A DNA stretch of 64,000 nucleotides from Mycoplasmopsis bovis PG45 (GTDB lineage: Bacteria > Bacillota_I > Bacilli_A > Mycoplasmatales > Metamycoplasmataceae), in the NCBI RefSeq assembly GCF_000183385.1, contig NC_014760.1, positions 372,001-436,000 on the forward strand. Reading direction: 5' to 3'. Within the stretch, counting starts at the first letter, position 1. Every line of letters begins with the position of its first letter. Both the position numbers and the translations under genes were made by a program. Below are positions 10,833-21,961 of the stretch, one piece after another. The notes beneath the pieces are model-generated. The model saw nothing but the letters and a program-made list of their open reading frames with translations. It did no database searches and was not told where the DNA came from.

Positions 10833-13800
10833 ATGGAAAATAAGAACAATAAAACCAAGCAATACCAAAGCATTTTAAGTAATCTTTTGGATGTTAATCC
10901 ATCTGACCAAGCGATATTTACAAAGGTTAACAACAAGTATTGTTTTGATTTTTATTCTTTATTTGGGCCTGAAGCCTTTGATTTAATTTATTCAAATAAA
11001 AACTTCGATATACCTATTTTAGAAGTGAATTTAATTAGAATTTGTCAGCTTTTAGAACAAAGTGATAATGCCGATGAAACTATATCAATTTTAGAAGAAA
11101 ATAATTATGTATTAAGTCAGCAAAAACTAAATCAACTTAGGAAAGATTTTGTTTTTACTAAGAACAAAATAATTAACGAGATAAGAGCAAATTTTCAAAG
11201 GCAAGCATTAAAGTGAAAACTGTTTTTGAATAAAGCTAATGAAATAAATGCTGAAACTAATATATGACCGATGCATTTAGGATTCTTATTTGTCCGGGTT
11301 TCTATAGAAGGTAAGAGTGTTTATGCTCCTTTATTTTTTAAGGAAGTATATTTAGAAATAAGAAACGCTAGACCATTTTTAATTTCTAATGGAGACATTA
11401 AGCCTAATGAAAAATTATTATTTTTATTAAATAATGCTGGTTTCGATTTAGAAGTTACTGAAAATTATGGTGACTGAAGCATTAAAGAATTAATAAAGAG
11501 TTTGCATGAAGTTTGAGGACAGATTTATGAGCTTAAAGTTAACTTAAATTCTGAATTTGCTTCTTTTACTGCTGAAGAAATTATTAACGAATCATTACAA
11601 TTTTTAGGCGGTGTAGTTCTAGGTCTATTTCAGCCTTCTGGTGGTTATATAAGAAACAGAATGCTAGAAATAATTAACAACAATGAACTTAATAAAATAT
11701 TGCAGGTTGAATTCAACAAAAATATCTATAAAAAAAGGATAAATGACGTTTTATTCAATCCAAAAACTAGCCTATTTAAAATAGCAGCAACTAACTACTC
11801 GCAAGATAGAGCTATAGCTAGCGCCCTTAATCAAAACACAATTATTTGAGGCCCACCAGGAACGGGAAAGAGCCAGACTATAGTTAATATATTAACCAAT
11901 GTTTTGGTTTATTCAAAAACAGCTATAGTTTGCTCACAAAAAAAGGCTGCCTTGGAAGTTATTAGAAACAGAATGGGCGACTTGAAAATTTTCTGTCTTT
12001 TTATGCTTAATTCTAAAAATATGAACAGAAAATCGTTTTATGAGCCTATAAAAGAGTATTTAGATTACTTAGAAAACTACGAAGAAATTGATGACTTAAA
12101 ACCACTTAGAGTAATAACAAATGAAGAAATTGATTTTGTTAATAACATACAAATGGCTTCAAATGACAAAAGATTTAACAGTGCTGTTAAGCTAATTAGT
12201 CCAATTAAAAAGGCAGGCTCAGATTTTACAAGTGAAATATGAACTAAAATTACTCAATTGCCTACAGATATTAAATATCCAATGAAGTTTAAGTTTTCTA
12301 GTGCTTGAGAGCTTAGAAAATTTATGCTTAAAGAGAATAATTTAAGCCTTAAAATATATAAGAAAAATTATTGATTAATTAGCAAACTTTCGAAACAGTT
12401 ATTTGACGAATTCAACAATTTTACAGGCAATTTAGATGAAATAGTACGACTAAAAGGAAATCTTAGTTCAGCTGATTTTGACTACATTAGTAACCTATTG
12501 TGCATTTTGCCTAACTTTGACCAGGCTCAAACTAGTGACAAAAATGAACTAAGACGCTTCATTACAAAAAATATAATTAATTCAATTATGCGTTTTAATG
12601 AGGATGAAAAAGCTGAGTATACTGAATTTGCTGCAACAGCAAGGCTTGCAATAATTGAACCATATAAGTTTATGAAACGCTTTTCAAATATGATAAAGAA
12701 GCTGTTTCCAATATTAATTGTTACACCGGAAGCTGACCTATCAGCATGAAATAAAAGCGAATTGGACTATGGAATACTTGATGAATCTAGTCAAATTTTT
12801 ATAGAAAAAGGCTTACCCGTTTTATATTTATCTAAAATCAAGATTTTGGCTGGTGACGATCAACAAATGAAGCCTAGCAACTGATTTGGTATTAGAGTAA
12901 ATGATGAAGAAACCATTTTTGGTAAGGTTGATTCTATGCTTGATTTTGCCAAAGGTGTAGGTGTTTATAATGTTTTATTAGACAAAAATTATCGTTCAAA
13001 TTATGCCTCGCTAATGACTTTTAGTAGTAAACATTTTTATAATAGCTCACTAGATGTTGTCAACTCGAATTTAAATACAAATAATTATGATTCAATTGAA
13101 GTCATTAATGCTAATGGAATCTGAGAAGAAAACAAAAATGAAATAGAAGCGAATTTAGCAATAAAAGTTGCTAATGAAAACTTAGACAAATACAATAAAA
13201 TAATTTTGCTTTGTTTTAATGCTAAACAACAGGACTATATAACTACTAAGATATTTAGAGAAGAATCTGAATTAGAAAAAGCAATAATTGATGGAAGGCT
13301 ACTTTTGAGAAATATAGAGAATATTCAAGGTGATGAAGCTGACTTAGTTATTGTTTCAATTGCTTATGATAATAGTGTGCTATTTCACTCAACATACGTT
13401 GGACGTCCGGGCGGAAAAAATGCATTAAATGTAGCTATATCTAGAGCAAAAGACAAGATGATTATTCTTAAAAGTCTTAATGCAAGCGATGTAAGTGTGT
13501 TAACTGGTAATGAAGATGTATATATATTTAAAAAATGATTAGAGTTCTTAGAGTTAGATCCTAAAAGTAAGCAAGAGTTTGTTTCAAATGATTATTTAGT
13601 TCAAAACAAGGCAAATATAGGTGCAGAAGTATCAAAATCTGATTTTGAAATTGAACTAGAGAGCTCAATTAATGAGTTAATTAAAGATTATGATAGCCTA
13701 ACTCTTTCTACTAATGAATCAATTGGGACACTTAAAATTGACTACATTCTTAAGCATAAAAACAAAAACATTATGTGCTTTATTATAGATAAGTATGAAT

Positions 13801-14252
13801 ACCAAAATGATGTTGAAAAATATGTATTACAAAAGGATTTATATAAATTCATAAAAAGTAAAAAATATAATGTACATTTAATTAATAGTTTGACCTGAAC
13901 ATTTGAAAAAGATGCAATTTATGATGAAATAATCCAATACATTGAAAGTTATGTTGTGTCTAATGATGAGCTTTATAATGATGATAATATCTTTACTTCA
14001 TTAAGTGCTGAAGCCTATAAAACAGACCAATTAGGCATTCAAACTTCTGAACATAGAACAAGTCGTAGCAGTAATAATAACTACGATTCAGCAACTAACA
14101 CAGAGTTAATAAATACCCAAAGTACTGAAGATGATAATAGTCAGGATGATAGCGAAAGTAACGAATCATTTGAAGATAATGTTAAAAAATGAGAACAAAT
14201 TTTAAGTAAAGAAGTAATAATCGATACAGCAGTTATTGAACAAAAGAACTAA
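10833..14252 (+). CDS. Superfamily 1 (UPF1/DNA2-like) helicase with possible C-terminal Vsr-like nuclease domain
   Basis: A 1139-residue ATP-dependent nucleic acid helicase. Walker A is GPPGTGKSQT (residues 340-349). Walker B is GILDESSQ with DE at 650-651. Motif III is ILAGDDQQMKP, motif IV LDKNYRSNYAS, motif V NIQGDEADLVIVS and motif VI NVAISRAKDKM. The roughly 330 residues before Walker A are unassigned. After the helicase, residues about 960-1030 read KIDYIL ... MCFIIDKYEY ... VLQKDLYKFIKSKKYNVHL. This resembles the D-xn-(E/D)-x-K core plus helix of Vsr/DUF559-type nucleases that end many such helicases, though the match is weak. The tail is acidic and rich in Ser and Asn. Many internal TGA codons are read as Trp. 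Its role (repair, RNA handling or defence) is open. Confidence 0.82.
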
Positions 14253-14277
14253 AAGCAGGGAATGCCCCTGCTTTTTT
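14251..14277 (+). terminator. Terminator of the helicase gene
   Basis: AAAAGCAGGG pairs with CCCTGCTTTT around a short loop, and T residues follow. The 5' arm overlaps the stop codon. Confidence 0.85.
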
Positions 14278-14290
14278 GGCAAAAGTAACA

Positions 14291-14318
14291 AAAAACAGAT
14301 AGGATAGTCTATCTGTTT
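14291..14318 (-). terminator. Terminator of the infC-rpmI-rplT operon
   Basis: ACAGATAG at 14295-14302 pairs with CTATCTGT at 14309-14316, followed on the minus strand by TTTTT. It lies six bases after the rplT stop. Confidence 0.85.
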
Positions 14319-14323
14319 AGTAA

Positions 14324-14674
14324 TTATTCAGAATCACGAGCGATTGCAATTAATTGTGAAAATACTTGAGGCTCATTAATAGCTAGTTCTGATAACATTT
14401 TACGGTTGATAGTAATGTTTGATTTTTTAAGACCATTAATAAATTTTGAATATGATAAGCCTTCCAATCTAACAGCAGCACTTATACGTGAAATTCATAA
14501 TTTTCTATAGTCTCTTTTAACTTGTTTACGGTCTCTAAAAGCATATGTTCAAGACTTTACAACAGCTTGTTTAGCAACTTTATAACCTATTGATTTGTGT
14601 CCAAAATAACCCTTAGCTAGCTTTATTCATTTCTTTCTTCTAGCTCTTGTAACGGTTCCACCTTTTACTCTCAT
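14324..14674 (-). CDS. rplT: 50S ribosomal protein L20
   Basis: RNA-binding protein of the large subunit, 116 residues, essential for early 50S assembly and in many Firmicutes the repressor of its own operon. [23 protein letters not shown] is the basic N-terminal extension that threads into 23S rRNA; the globular end carries [13 protein letters not shown]. Start ATG at 14674, 24 bases after the rpmI stop, with GAAGGT upstream. Last gene of the infC operon. Confidence 0.97.
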
Positions 14675-14698
14675 AATATTACCTTCTTAATAAAATTA

Positions 14699-14887
14699 TT
14701 AAATTAATGCCTTAAATCTCTTAAGATCAGAACTGTGCATTTGCGCAGATTTACGAGATTGACGTTTTTGTTTTGTGGTTTTATTTTGGGCTAAATGTGA
14801 ACGATATGCTTGTTCACGCATAACTTTGCCAGTTGCTGTTACTTTAATTCTTTTTTTAAGAGCGCTTTTAGTCTTCATCTTTGGCAT
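14699..14887 (-). CDS. rpmI: 50S ribosomal protein L35
   Basis: Small basic protein (62 residues) of the large ribosomal subunit. It starts [20 protein letters not shown], the standard L35 N-terminus, and ends [11 protein letters not shown]. The ATG at 14887 was chosen over upstream in-frame codons because AAAAGGAGC lies in the right place before it. The start overlaps the infC 3' end by 20 bases, so the two are probably translationally coupled. Confidence 0.97.
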   Translation of the reverse strand: MPKMKTKSALKKRIKVTATGKVMREQAYRSHLAQNKTTKQKRQSRKSAQMHSSDLKRFKALI

Positions 14888-15518
14888 CTTTTGCTCCTTT
14901 TTTGTCATCAGTTTCATTTGAATTTGACTCTGCTGACTTTTCTTCAACTATATTATGTTCTCTTTTATACTTATTAACTTTGACCTTATTAGGTTGGAGA
15001 TACATATCAAGAAAACGTTCGCCAATTATTTCAGGTTCTTTTGTTTTTTCAGCTACTGCTTCTACTAATTCATAAAATTTATTCATCATAGTGTAGCCTA
15101 ATTCAGGTCTAGTGATTTCACGCCCTCTAAATTTCAAACTAACCTTGATTCTGTCGCCATCTAATAAGAACTCAAATGCTTTTCTAGCTTTAGTTTTTAA
15201 ATCATGATCACCAGTCATAGCTGTTAATCTAATTTGGCGATTTTGAATTATTGTTTGTTTTTCTTTAGCAGCCTTTTGCTTCTTTTTACGTTCATATTTA
15301 AATTTACCGTAATCTAAAATTCTAGCAATAGGCTTTGGCTCAACAGCAATTAAAACTAAGTCTAACTTGCTGTCTTTGGCTATTTCAATGGCTTCAAAGG
15401 TATTTTTAACACCTATTTTTTCACCATCAGCACCAATCAAGAACACTTTTTGAAATGGAATATTTTCATTAATCATATGCTCTTGTTCAGGCTTTTTTAT
15501 TTTCTTGATGTTTTGTAT
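14868..15518 (-). CDS. infC: Translation initiation factor IF-3, probably starting at a non-AUG codon
   Basis: Binds the 30S subunit, prevents early 50S joining and proofreads the initiator tRNA and start codon. From ATG at 15476 it has 202 residues, beginning [18 protein letters not shown], with [13 protein letters not shown] and [13 protein letters not shown] blocks and an acidic low-complexity tail (about 30 residues) beyond the usual family length. No Shine-Dalgarno precedes that ATG. A strong AAGGAG at 15524-15529 instead lies five bases before an in-frame ATA at 15516-15518, which would add 14 residues ([14 protein letters not shown]). IF-3 genes commonly start at rare codons such as AUU so that the factor limits its own synthesis, so I extend the gene to the ATA. 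Confidence 0.8.
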   Translation of the reverse strand: MQNIKKIKKPEQEHMINENIPFQKVFLIGADGEKIGVKNTFEAIEIAKDSKLDLVLIAVEPKPIARILDYGKFKYERKKKQKAAKEKQTIIQNRQIRLTAMTGDHDLKTKARKAFEFLLDGDRIKVSLKFRGREITRPELGYTMMNKFYELVEAVAEKTKEPEIIGERFLDMYLQPNKVKVNKYKREHNIVEEKSAESNSNETDDKKGAKDAKDED

Positions 15519-15529
15519 AACTGCTCCTT

Positions 15530-15680
15530 AGCTTTTTGATAAAAATTAAAACATAAAAATAAAGTGATTCTCATCACTTCTATCTACAAAAAACATCATT
15601 GATATTTTTAATTGTAGCTAGAACCCAAGGCTATGGCCATCAGGTGAGAATTTAATCTACTTCTGCAATTAAATATTGCT
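15530..15680 (-). ncRNA. Structured leader of the infC-rpmI-rplT operon (L20-leader-like attenuator)
   Basis: About 150 bases lie between the promoter and the infC ribosome binding site. AATTG and GTAG near the 5' end can pair with CTAC and CAATT about 50 bases on, enclosing a GC-richer block (CTCACCTGATGGCCATAGCC). A hairpin follows with arms AAGTGAT and ATCACTT at 15558-15576, leading into TTATTTTTATG, which is terminator-like. A long-range stem plus a terminator is the plan of L20 leaders in Firmicutes. I infer feedback control by L20. Confidence 0.55.
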
Positions 15681-15685
15681 ATAGT

Positions 15686-15714
15686 ATTTTAACATAAACA
15701 TTATAATTTGACAA
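15686..15714 (-). promoter_or_regulatory. Promoter of the infC operon
   Basis: TTGTCA (15709-15714) and TAAAAT (15686-15691) on the minus strand are separated by exactly 17 bases. This places the transcript start near 15678. The plus-strand stretch 15715-16013 beyond it is AT-rich and holds only the upstream region and AAGGAG site of the lipoprotein gene. Confidence 0.65.
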
Positions 15715-16013
15715 GGCAAAAAATATATATATTTACTGCTATAAATTCTTATGTTTTTGACAACTAAAATTTAATTTTATTTTACAAAAAATTAAAACTT
15801 TAAAAGCTCTAACATAGACAGAAATTCACACTTGTTCATTGCAAATTTTTTAATGTTTATAATAATAGTTTTCAAATATACGTTTTATAATGCTTGCTGA
15901 TTACGCTAATTTTTGCTTAATTTTTTGCTTTTGAATAAGAAATTTATTAATAAAGCATAGCAATTATGATTTTTGGTATATGATACTCAATTATAGGGAA
16001 AAAAGGAGCTTTT

Positions 16014-16682
16014 ATGAATAGAAAATTACTCAATTCATTTATAGCTGGTGGTTTATCAGTGCCATTGGTGTTTGCATCAGCACAATGTGGAAAATTAGAT
16101 AAATATAAAAATGAAGATGCCAAAAATTTTAATGAGCAAGTTAGAGACAAAACACTAAGTCAAATTAAAAAAATTTTTGACAAGGATCATCCTGAATCAT
16201 TAAAACAAGCGCTTAAGTTAGAAGACGAAATTAACAAATGAATTTTTGGCAATGATAAAGCTGACTTTGAAATTAAAAAAGAACTTTTAAGTGTCTTTAG
16301 TGCAAATGATTATAAGCTTTTACATGATATGAAAAAAAGTGAGCCTAAAGCGCCAAATCATGAAGACACTAAGAATTTGAAAAAAGAACAACAAGAGGCC
16401 TTGAACAAAAAATATAAAAAAGAATTAGCATCATTTGTTGACAAATTTAAGCTTGCAGTATTATCGGATGAATTTAATATTTTTGAATCAAAATATAAAG
16501 AAGTTGCTCAAAAGAAGCAAACATCGCATAAAAAAGATGTTGAGAAACTAGAAAAAGCTCTTAAAACATTTAAAGAAAGCTTAAACAGTGAAAAAGTCAA
16601 AAGTGAAGGCAATAAAGTTTTTGCTTATGGAGATTTATTAAAAGAAAACTGACCAACACTTTTAAAATTAGTAAAAAGCTAA
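16014..16682 (+). CDS. Predicted lipoprotein of unknown function
   Basis: A 222-residue surface lipoprotein. The signal peptide MNRKLLNSFIAGGLSVPLVF ends at ASAQC, a mycoplasma-type lipobox with Gln before the lipidated Cys at residue 25. The mature part is highly charged and helical, rich in Lys and Glu, with a central KKEQQEALNKKYKKE segment that could form a coiled coil. I recognise no domain. AAAAGGAGC lies before the ATG. A single gene, ended by a strong terminator. Such short charged lipoproteins are common surface antigens in this group. Confidence 0.8.
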
Positions 16683-16698
16683 TTAAAATAGATAACAA

Positions 16699-16738
16699 AA
16701 ACCTATAGCGCTATTTTACAGGCTATAGGTTTTATAAT
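16699..16738. terminator. Bidirectional terminator between the lipoprotein gene and tmcAL
   Basis: ACCTATAGC (16701-16709) pairs with GCTATAGGT (16722-16730). T-rich runs follow on both strands, so the two convergent genes share it. Confidence 0.8.
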
Positions 16739-17625
16739 TTTTCCAACACTCAAGCAATAATTCGTTTTATTCTGGATGATGTATACCTTTTAGATGTGCA
16801 CTTTTCTATAAACAAATTATATGAAGGCTCATTAACTCATTTTACTATTAGATTCTCTAAACCTTCGGAAACAACCGGGATATTTTTAATTTTATCCTTG
16901 TTTTTAATTACTTTCTTTTGAAATAAGGAATAAAGATCAGCTGTTTGTTTAGGCATTTTCTTAAATATCATTGGAGAATAATACGAAATGTCTTCATTAG
17001 CATAGATCATTTTTCTTAATAATGATGCCGAAGCGTATATATCATTAGTTTCATCAGAGTGATAATGAATATTTCTTTCAATAGCATAAGGAACAATTGG
17101 TAAATTATTGTTTACAATGATTTTTATATATTCAAAAGCCAAAATATCATTAGGCATAGTAAAATTATGCCCAAATAACGAATTTATAGCCATTGCAGAT
17201 GCTTTAGGGAAGCTAATTTTTTCACTCTTTTGATATTTTTTAACTAACTCAAAAAACTCTTTTTCTTTCTCTTTAATTCCTTTTGCAATTGTAATCATCA
17301 AGTCAACATTATTTGTCTCTGAACCAAAAACAAGTTTATCTATTTTGCCTTTTTTATAGAGCTTCATGATTGCATTATGTGCAAAAATATGTGCGGCTTG
17401 CACAGTTTCTTCAAAGCTAAGTTTTAGCACTTTATCAACACCATATTTTTTAGCTATTTTAGCTCGCTTTGAAAAAGAAGCAACAGCTAACTCGCCTCTT
17501 TGGGTATATTTATCGCTCATCACAACAATAATTTTTTCATTTGGAAAATTATTTTTTATCCAATTAATTTGTCTAATATGTCCATTGTGAAAAGGGTTGT
17601 ACTCAACTACAATACCAACTGACAT
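16732..17625 (-). CDS. tmcAL: tRNA(Met) cytidine acetate ligase family nucleotidyltransferase
   Basis: Predicted to activate acetate with ATP and acetylate the wobble cytidine of elongator tRNA-Met. At 297 residues it is short for the family, which is often near 400. The N-terminus GIVVEYNPFHNGH holds the HxGH nucleotidyltransferase motif. VMSDKYTQRGELA, LSFEETVQAAHIFA, LVFGSE, MPNDILAFEYIK and ASASLLRKM line up with blocks I remember for TmcAL. Start ATG at 17625 with AGAAAGGAA upstream. The reading frame needs TGA as Trp at 16837 and 16750. The shortened C-terminus leaves full activity unproven. Confidence 0.82.
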
Positions 17626-17654
17626 TTTTCCTTTCTGCCTATAAATTGACAATT

Positions 17655-19877
17655 TTAGTTAAAAACAGTAATATCCTGATAGTATGTAAAACCTGAATCA
17701 TTTAGTGGTTTTGTATAAAAGTATTGCACTATTATTTTTTCATAGTCATTAATGAATAAATAATTTGTTTCATTTTGTCTTATTAATAACAAATCATCAA
17801 TTGATCTAAGCAACGAAAATTGCTCAGTTTTGTTAAATTTTGAATTTATTGCTTCAATCAATTTGGATTTAAAATTCTTGAAGTTCAGTGAATATGTCTT
17901 TAAAATTGAATTTAAATTATTAACATTTTTATCATTTAATACTACAGAACTTCAGTTCTTATTTATTATTTGATTGATAACATTATCAATCTTCATAATG
18001 TCTTCATAATAATGTGGTTTTGAACTTTTATTCTCATAATTGTGCTTTAAAACAGCAATATTGGTCAAAATAGATGAATTTTCTAAATTCATTAAGGCAA
18101 CCAAATTTTCGGCAAATGTATTATTTACTAACTCATATGAGTTATACGAGTACATATAGTTTTTTGAATTCTTATCAACATATTTGTAACTTGGTTTTAA
18201 TCTACTGTCCAACTTATTTATAAACATAACAAGCTTTTTGTAGTAATTATCAATTCTTAATGTTTTTGGACTAAAAACAGGAATTATCCATTTAATTTCC
18301 TGACCAGATAAATCTTTATTTTCAGAATAAAATTTATCTAATAAGTTTTTCATTATGTTCTTAAACATTTGTCAGTTGCTGGTTTTTAATTGCTCATTTA
18401 TATCTAAAATCTTGTCTTTTTGATATGAATCGCTTATTAAATCAGCTTTGTTATTTAAAAAGTCGCTTAATTCAATAATGTTTGTATTGAATTTGTCATT
18501 ATCATAATAGCTAAATCTTATTCTATTGATGTCATTAATTAATGTGAAAAGACTATCATCTTCATTATGATTTGTATCAAAATAAAGAGACTGAGACATA
18601 AAAGAATTTCAATATGTATTATTGCCTAGCACTTTGGTTGCTATATATTGGTTTAATAAATTATTTATAATGTTAAAAAATGTCAACATTCTAGGAGAGT
18701 AAAAATTAACAAAACTTTTGCTGCTCAAGTCTTTTTTATAGACATTGAAGACTAATTTGGAAAATGCATCATTTGCTTCTAAATCTTGATTTATGTTTTG
18801 GTTATAAAAGTATTTATTTACATTAGAATTGCTTTTGTTTGAAAAAGCAAATGACAATCCATATATTTTAGGATTGTTTTCAATATCTTCTTTTTGAACA
18901 TCATTGAACAAATTGTAGCTGGCTTCAGAAATTAAATTTTGTCTATAAGCATTGTATGATTGAAGTCTATAAGTGGGTTCATCAATAGGCACTGGATTAA
19001 ATTTTAGTATTATTTTTTTAAGAGCTCTATCATCATTAGCAAATGATTCGTTTGCATAAAAATTATTTTTTAAATATACTGCTTTATCAATTCCATAAGT
19101 ATTAAGCACATATGGACTAGCAAATAAAGCATTAGATTCATTAACTTCTTGTGAGTATAACGGACTAAATAGCATATTATTTGTTAGCACTTTAGTTACA
19201 AATAGGTCTAATTTGCTTTTATCAGTTTTACTGTTAATAAATGTAAGCGGACTATCTTTATCTATTTTTGCAATGTCATAATCATCTGTAATGCTCTGTA
19301 ATTCAGCAAAATTATTTTTGTAATTATATGAATTTCAAAAATGATCATTTTTTACCAAAAAGTCTGTTTTATCGCCTTTTTTGTCAACAAAATAAACATT
19401 GTTTTTAAGTGTAAATTCAACTTTTTTAGCATTCTTTAAGTGCTCAATGAATAAAGGATTGTTAATATTGCTTGCTTCATTAGACACTACCCTAACAATT
19501 CCCTTATCACTAAGTTTTGAATAAGGAGCAATAGAATCCTTGTCATATTCAACAACTTTTCCATTTAAAAGTGTAATTGTAATTTTTTTTGCTAATTCAA
19601 AATGCAAATATTTATTAGTCACACTAAAAAATTTTTTATTAATGTTGTCAAATTTTGCTTTTCCAGATGTTTTTCATCTAATTAATGGGGCACTAAGCAA
19701 TGAGTCGTGATCTGTTTCAATAAACTTATTTTTATTAGTTATGCTGCTATTGATATAACTTGGATTATTAAATGACTTAATATATTCAAATCTACTTCTA
19801 TCATTTCTAATATTACAACTAATTGCTAAGGCAGGAAGTGTGCAAACAGGCAAAAGCGATATTATTTTTTTTCTCAT
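17655..19877 (-). CDS. Oligopeptide-type ABC transporter substrate-binding lipoprotein
   Basis: A 740-residue lipoprotein encoded directly after two opp-like permease genes. The signal peptide ends PALAISC, with Cys at residue 21. The mature protein is long and rich in Asn, Lys and Tyr; I identify it as the binding protein mainly from its position, its size (OppA-like mycoplasma proteins are also large) and its lipid anchor. It may capture peptides outside the membrane. ATG at 19877 lies three bases after the permease stop. Five or more TGA Trp codons are present. No ATPase gene follows: the next gene is tmcAL after 29 bases. Confidence 0.65.
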
Positions 19878-19880
19878 ATG

Positions 19881-20999
19881 CTACTCCCTTACCCTTGATG
19901 TTCTATACATTATTATGCTAAAAATCTTGTTGACTATAATAAATAGACTTGTAATTAAAACTACAAAGATTGTATAGCTAATATTTGTTAAATCGGTCAC
20001 TAAATCCTTAAAAACATTACCAATATTTAGTGATTCTTCAACATTTTTTATGTTAAAGAATGACAGTGCTGCTAAAACAAGCATATTTAGTGATAGATTA
20101 TCAGAAATTAACGTTATATTTAGTCACAAATTTTCAACAAATACTATATGCATAAGTATTCATGATGATGATGCACCAAATGAGCGATATGCAAAAATAA
20201 ATTCTTTATTTTTAAGATCTAGTGTATTGGCATATGCAATGTAGAAAAAGCTTATAGAACCAAAAATACTCAAAATAATCACTGCATTAACAAAACTATA
20301 TCCAAGAATTTTGAAAAATATTATATTGATTATTAAAAATGGAAAAATGTTTATTGAACTAAAAATATAATAACTAATTTTGCTAGACATTTTATTTGAA
20401 TAAAATCCAATAATAGAACCTAAAAATGTTCCTAATAAATATTGCAAAAATATTGCAGTTAATGAAAGCGCTATAGTAACTAAAAATGAGTATACAAAAA
20501 AGGAAAATCTGTCAATTTTTAGAGTATTAGTGCCAAATAAAAAGTAATAGTTTTTGCCAGATAGTGACTTTATCAAAGCATATGGATCATAGTCTAAAAT
20601 TACATAGTCATTAACATTTAATGAAGATTTAATTATTCCGCTGTGTAACTCATTATTTTCCCTTATTATCTTCAAAATAGGGCTGTCGGTGAAAAACTTT
20701 CTACTAACAACAGGACTATAGTAATTAGGAAGATTTGCTGATAAATCGCTATCTAAAACCGGTTTATGTGGTGAATAATTAAGTAAAAAAGCTATAGAAG
20801 AAATACAAATTATCATCAAGATAAAAGATATAAAAATCGCTAGTCAAAAGTAATTAATTTTTTTAGAAAAGAACCTACTTCAAAAAAGTTGAAAGGAACT
20901 TTTATAATTTATTATTTTTGCAATCTCTTTTTTATGCTTTGATAGCACAAAGGAGTTTTTAGATTCTTTATTTAAAAGCAAGTTGTCTTTATTATCCAT
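19881..20999 (-). CDS. ABC transporter permease, OppC-like
   Basis: Inner-membrane permease of 372 residues. It has a cytoplasmic N-terminus of about 50 residues, a first helix near 55-75 and a long external loop of about 110 residues. A bundle of five helices follows, with the segment EFIFAYRSFGASSSWILMHI standing where the ATPase-contacting EAA loop belongs. The start ATG at 20999 abuts the TAG stop of the upstream permease with no gap, which indicates tight translational coupling. Many OppC proteins have the same first helix and large loop. Substrate assumed to be peptides, not shown. Confidence 0.75.
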
Positions 21000-21935
21000 C
21001 TAAATTTCTCCCTTTACTACTTTTGCTGGCCTTCTGAATTTTATATGATAGTTAAAATTATTTTCCACGCTTAATACGTCATAAATAATCTCAGTAATAG
21101 CTGAAAATAAAAATATTACAAAAGCTTTATAAAAAACTAAACACATCAAAACATTTATTTCACCATTTGTAAAAGCTGAAGTTAGTATTAGGCTTTGCCC
21201 CGGGATCTGAAATATTCTTTCCATAACAATTCCTAGGCTGATAATAAATACTAAGACTGCAAGCATCCTGTTTATTGTTTCAATAATTAAATTTTTAAAA
21301 ACACCTATAAAAAAGACTTTGTTGTTACTTAGTCCCATAGTTTTTAACACCTTTATGTAATCCTTGCTTAGTATATTAAGCATTGCATTTTTGACCACAA
21401 TAGCAAAAAATGAAACAGTAACTATTAAAATAATTGAAATTGGAAGAACTAGCGACAATAGCATATAGCCAGCATTTAGAGAATCAATGGGAACAAAATT
21501 AACTGGCAAGTCTGTATATTCAGCTAAAATGATCATTAGTGGAGCTAAAACGAAAACTGGAATTGAAGCAAAGACAAAAATAAGCAAACTTATTATGGCA
21601 TCGCTTATTTTTCCATTTTTATAAGCTAACAATATACCTAATAAATATCCAAAAATAATACTTAAAATGAATGTAATAGATTCAAAAAGTAGGCTATATT
21701 TAAAATAGTATCCAAAGTACTCTAATGCACTATTAAAGCTACTAGAATTATAAACCTGTCCAAAATTAGAAAAAATAGAACCTAAGAAGGCAAAAAAATG
21801 CTTGCTTAAAGGCTCACTGTTAAATTTATCATTAATAATGAATTGCGATAAAAGTACATAAAAAAATAGCGTTATAAGAAAAATACCTAACAAGGCAAAA
21901 AGTATTTTTTTAAATGCATATTTGTAAAAATTCAT
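21000..21935 (-). CDS. ABC transporter permease, OppB-like
   Basis: Permease of 311 residues with about six membrane helices. DYIKVLKTMGLSNNKVFFIG matches the EAA-loop region of DppB/OppB permeases, where the transporter ATPase docks. LAVLVFIISLGIVMERIFQIPGQ is the conserved closing block (VxxExxFxxPGxG). It is somewhat shorter than usual OppB. Weak AGAAAG ribosome binding site before ATG 21935, which lies 26 bases after the ptsH stop. The three-gene set permease-permease-lipoprotein lacks both ATPase genes, so it must borrow ATPases encoded elsewhere or be non-functional. Confidence 0.82.
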   Translation of the reverse strand: MNFYKYAFKKILFALLGIFLITLFFYVLLSQFIINDKFNSEPLSKHFFAFLGSIFSNFGQVYNSSSFNSALEYFGYYFKYSLLFESITFILSIIFGYLLGILLAYKNGKISDAIISLLIFVFASIPVFVLAPLMIILAEYTDLPVNFVPIDSLNAGYMLLSLVLPISIILIVTVSFFAIVVKNAMLNILSKDYIKVLKTMGLSNNKVFFIGVFKNLIIETINRMLAVLVFIISLGIVMERIFQIPGQSLILTSAFTNGEINVLMCLVFYKAFVIFLFSAITEIIYDVLSVENNFNYHIKFRRPAKVVKGEI

Positions 21936-21961
21936 TGCAATCTTTCTACAATGAAGATTAA

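Noticed and set aside
14881..15075. Plus-strand frame over infC
   Set aside because: A shadow of the infC coding sequence; no start signal and no motif.
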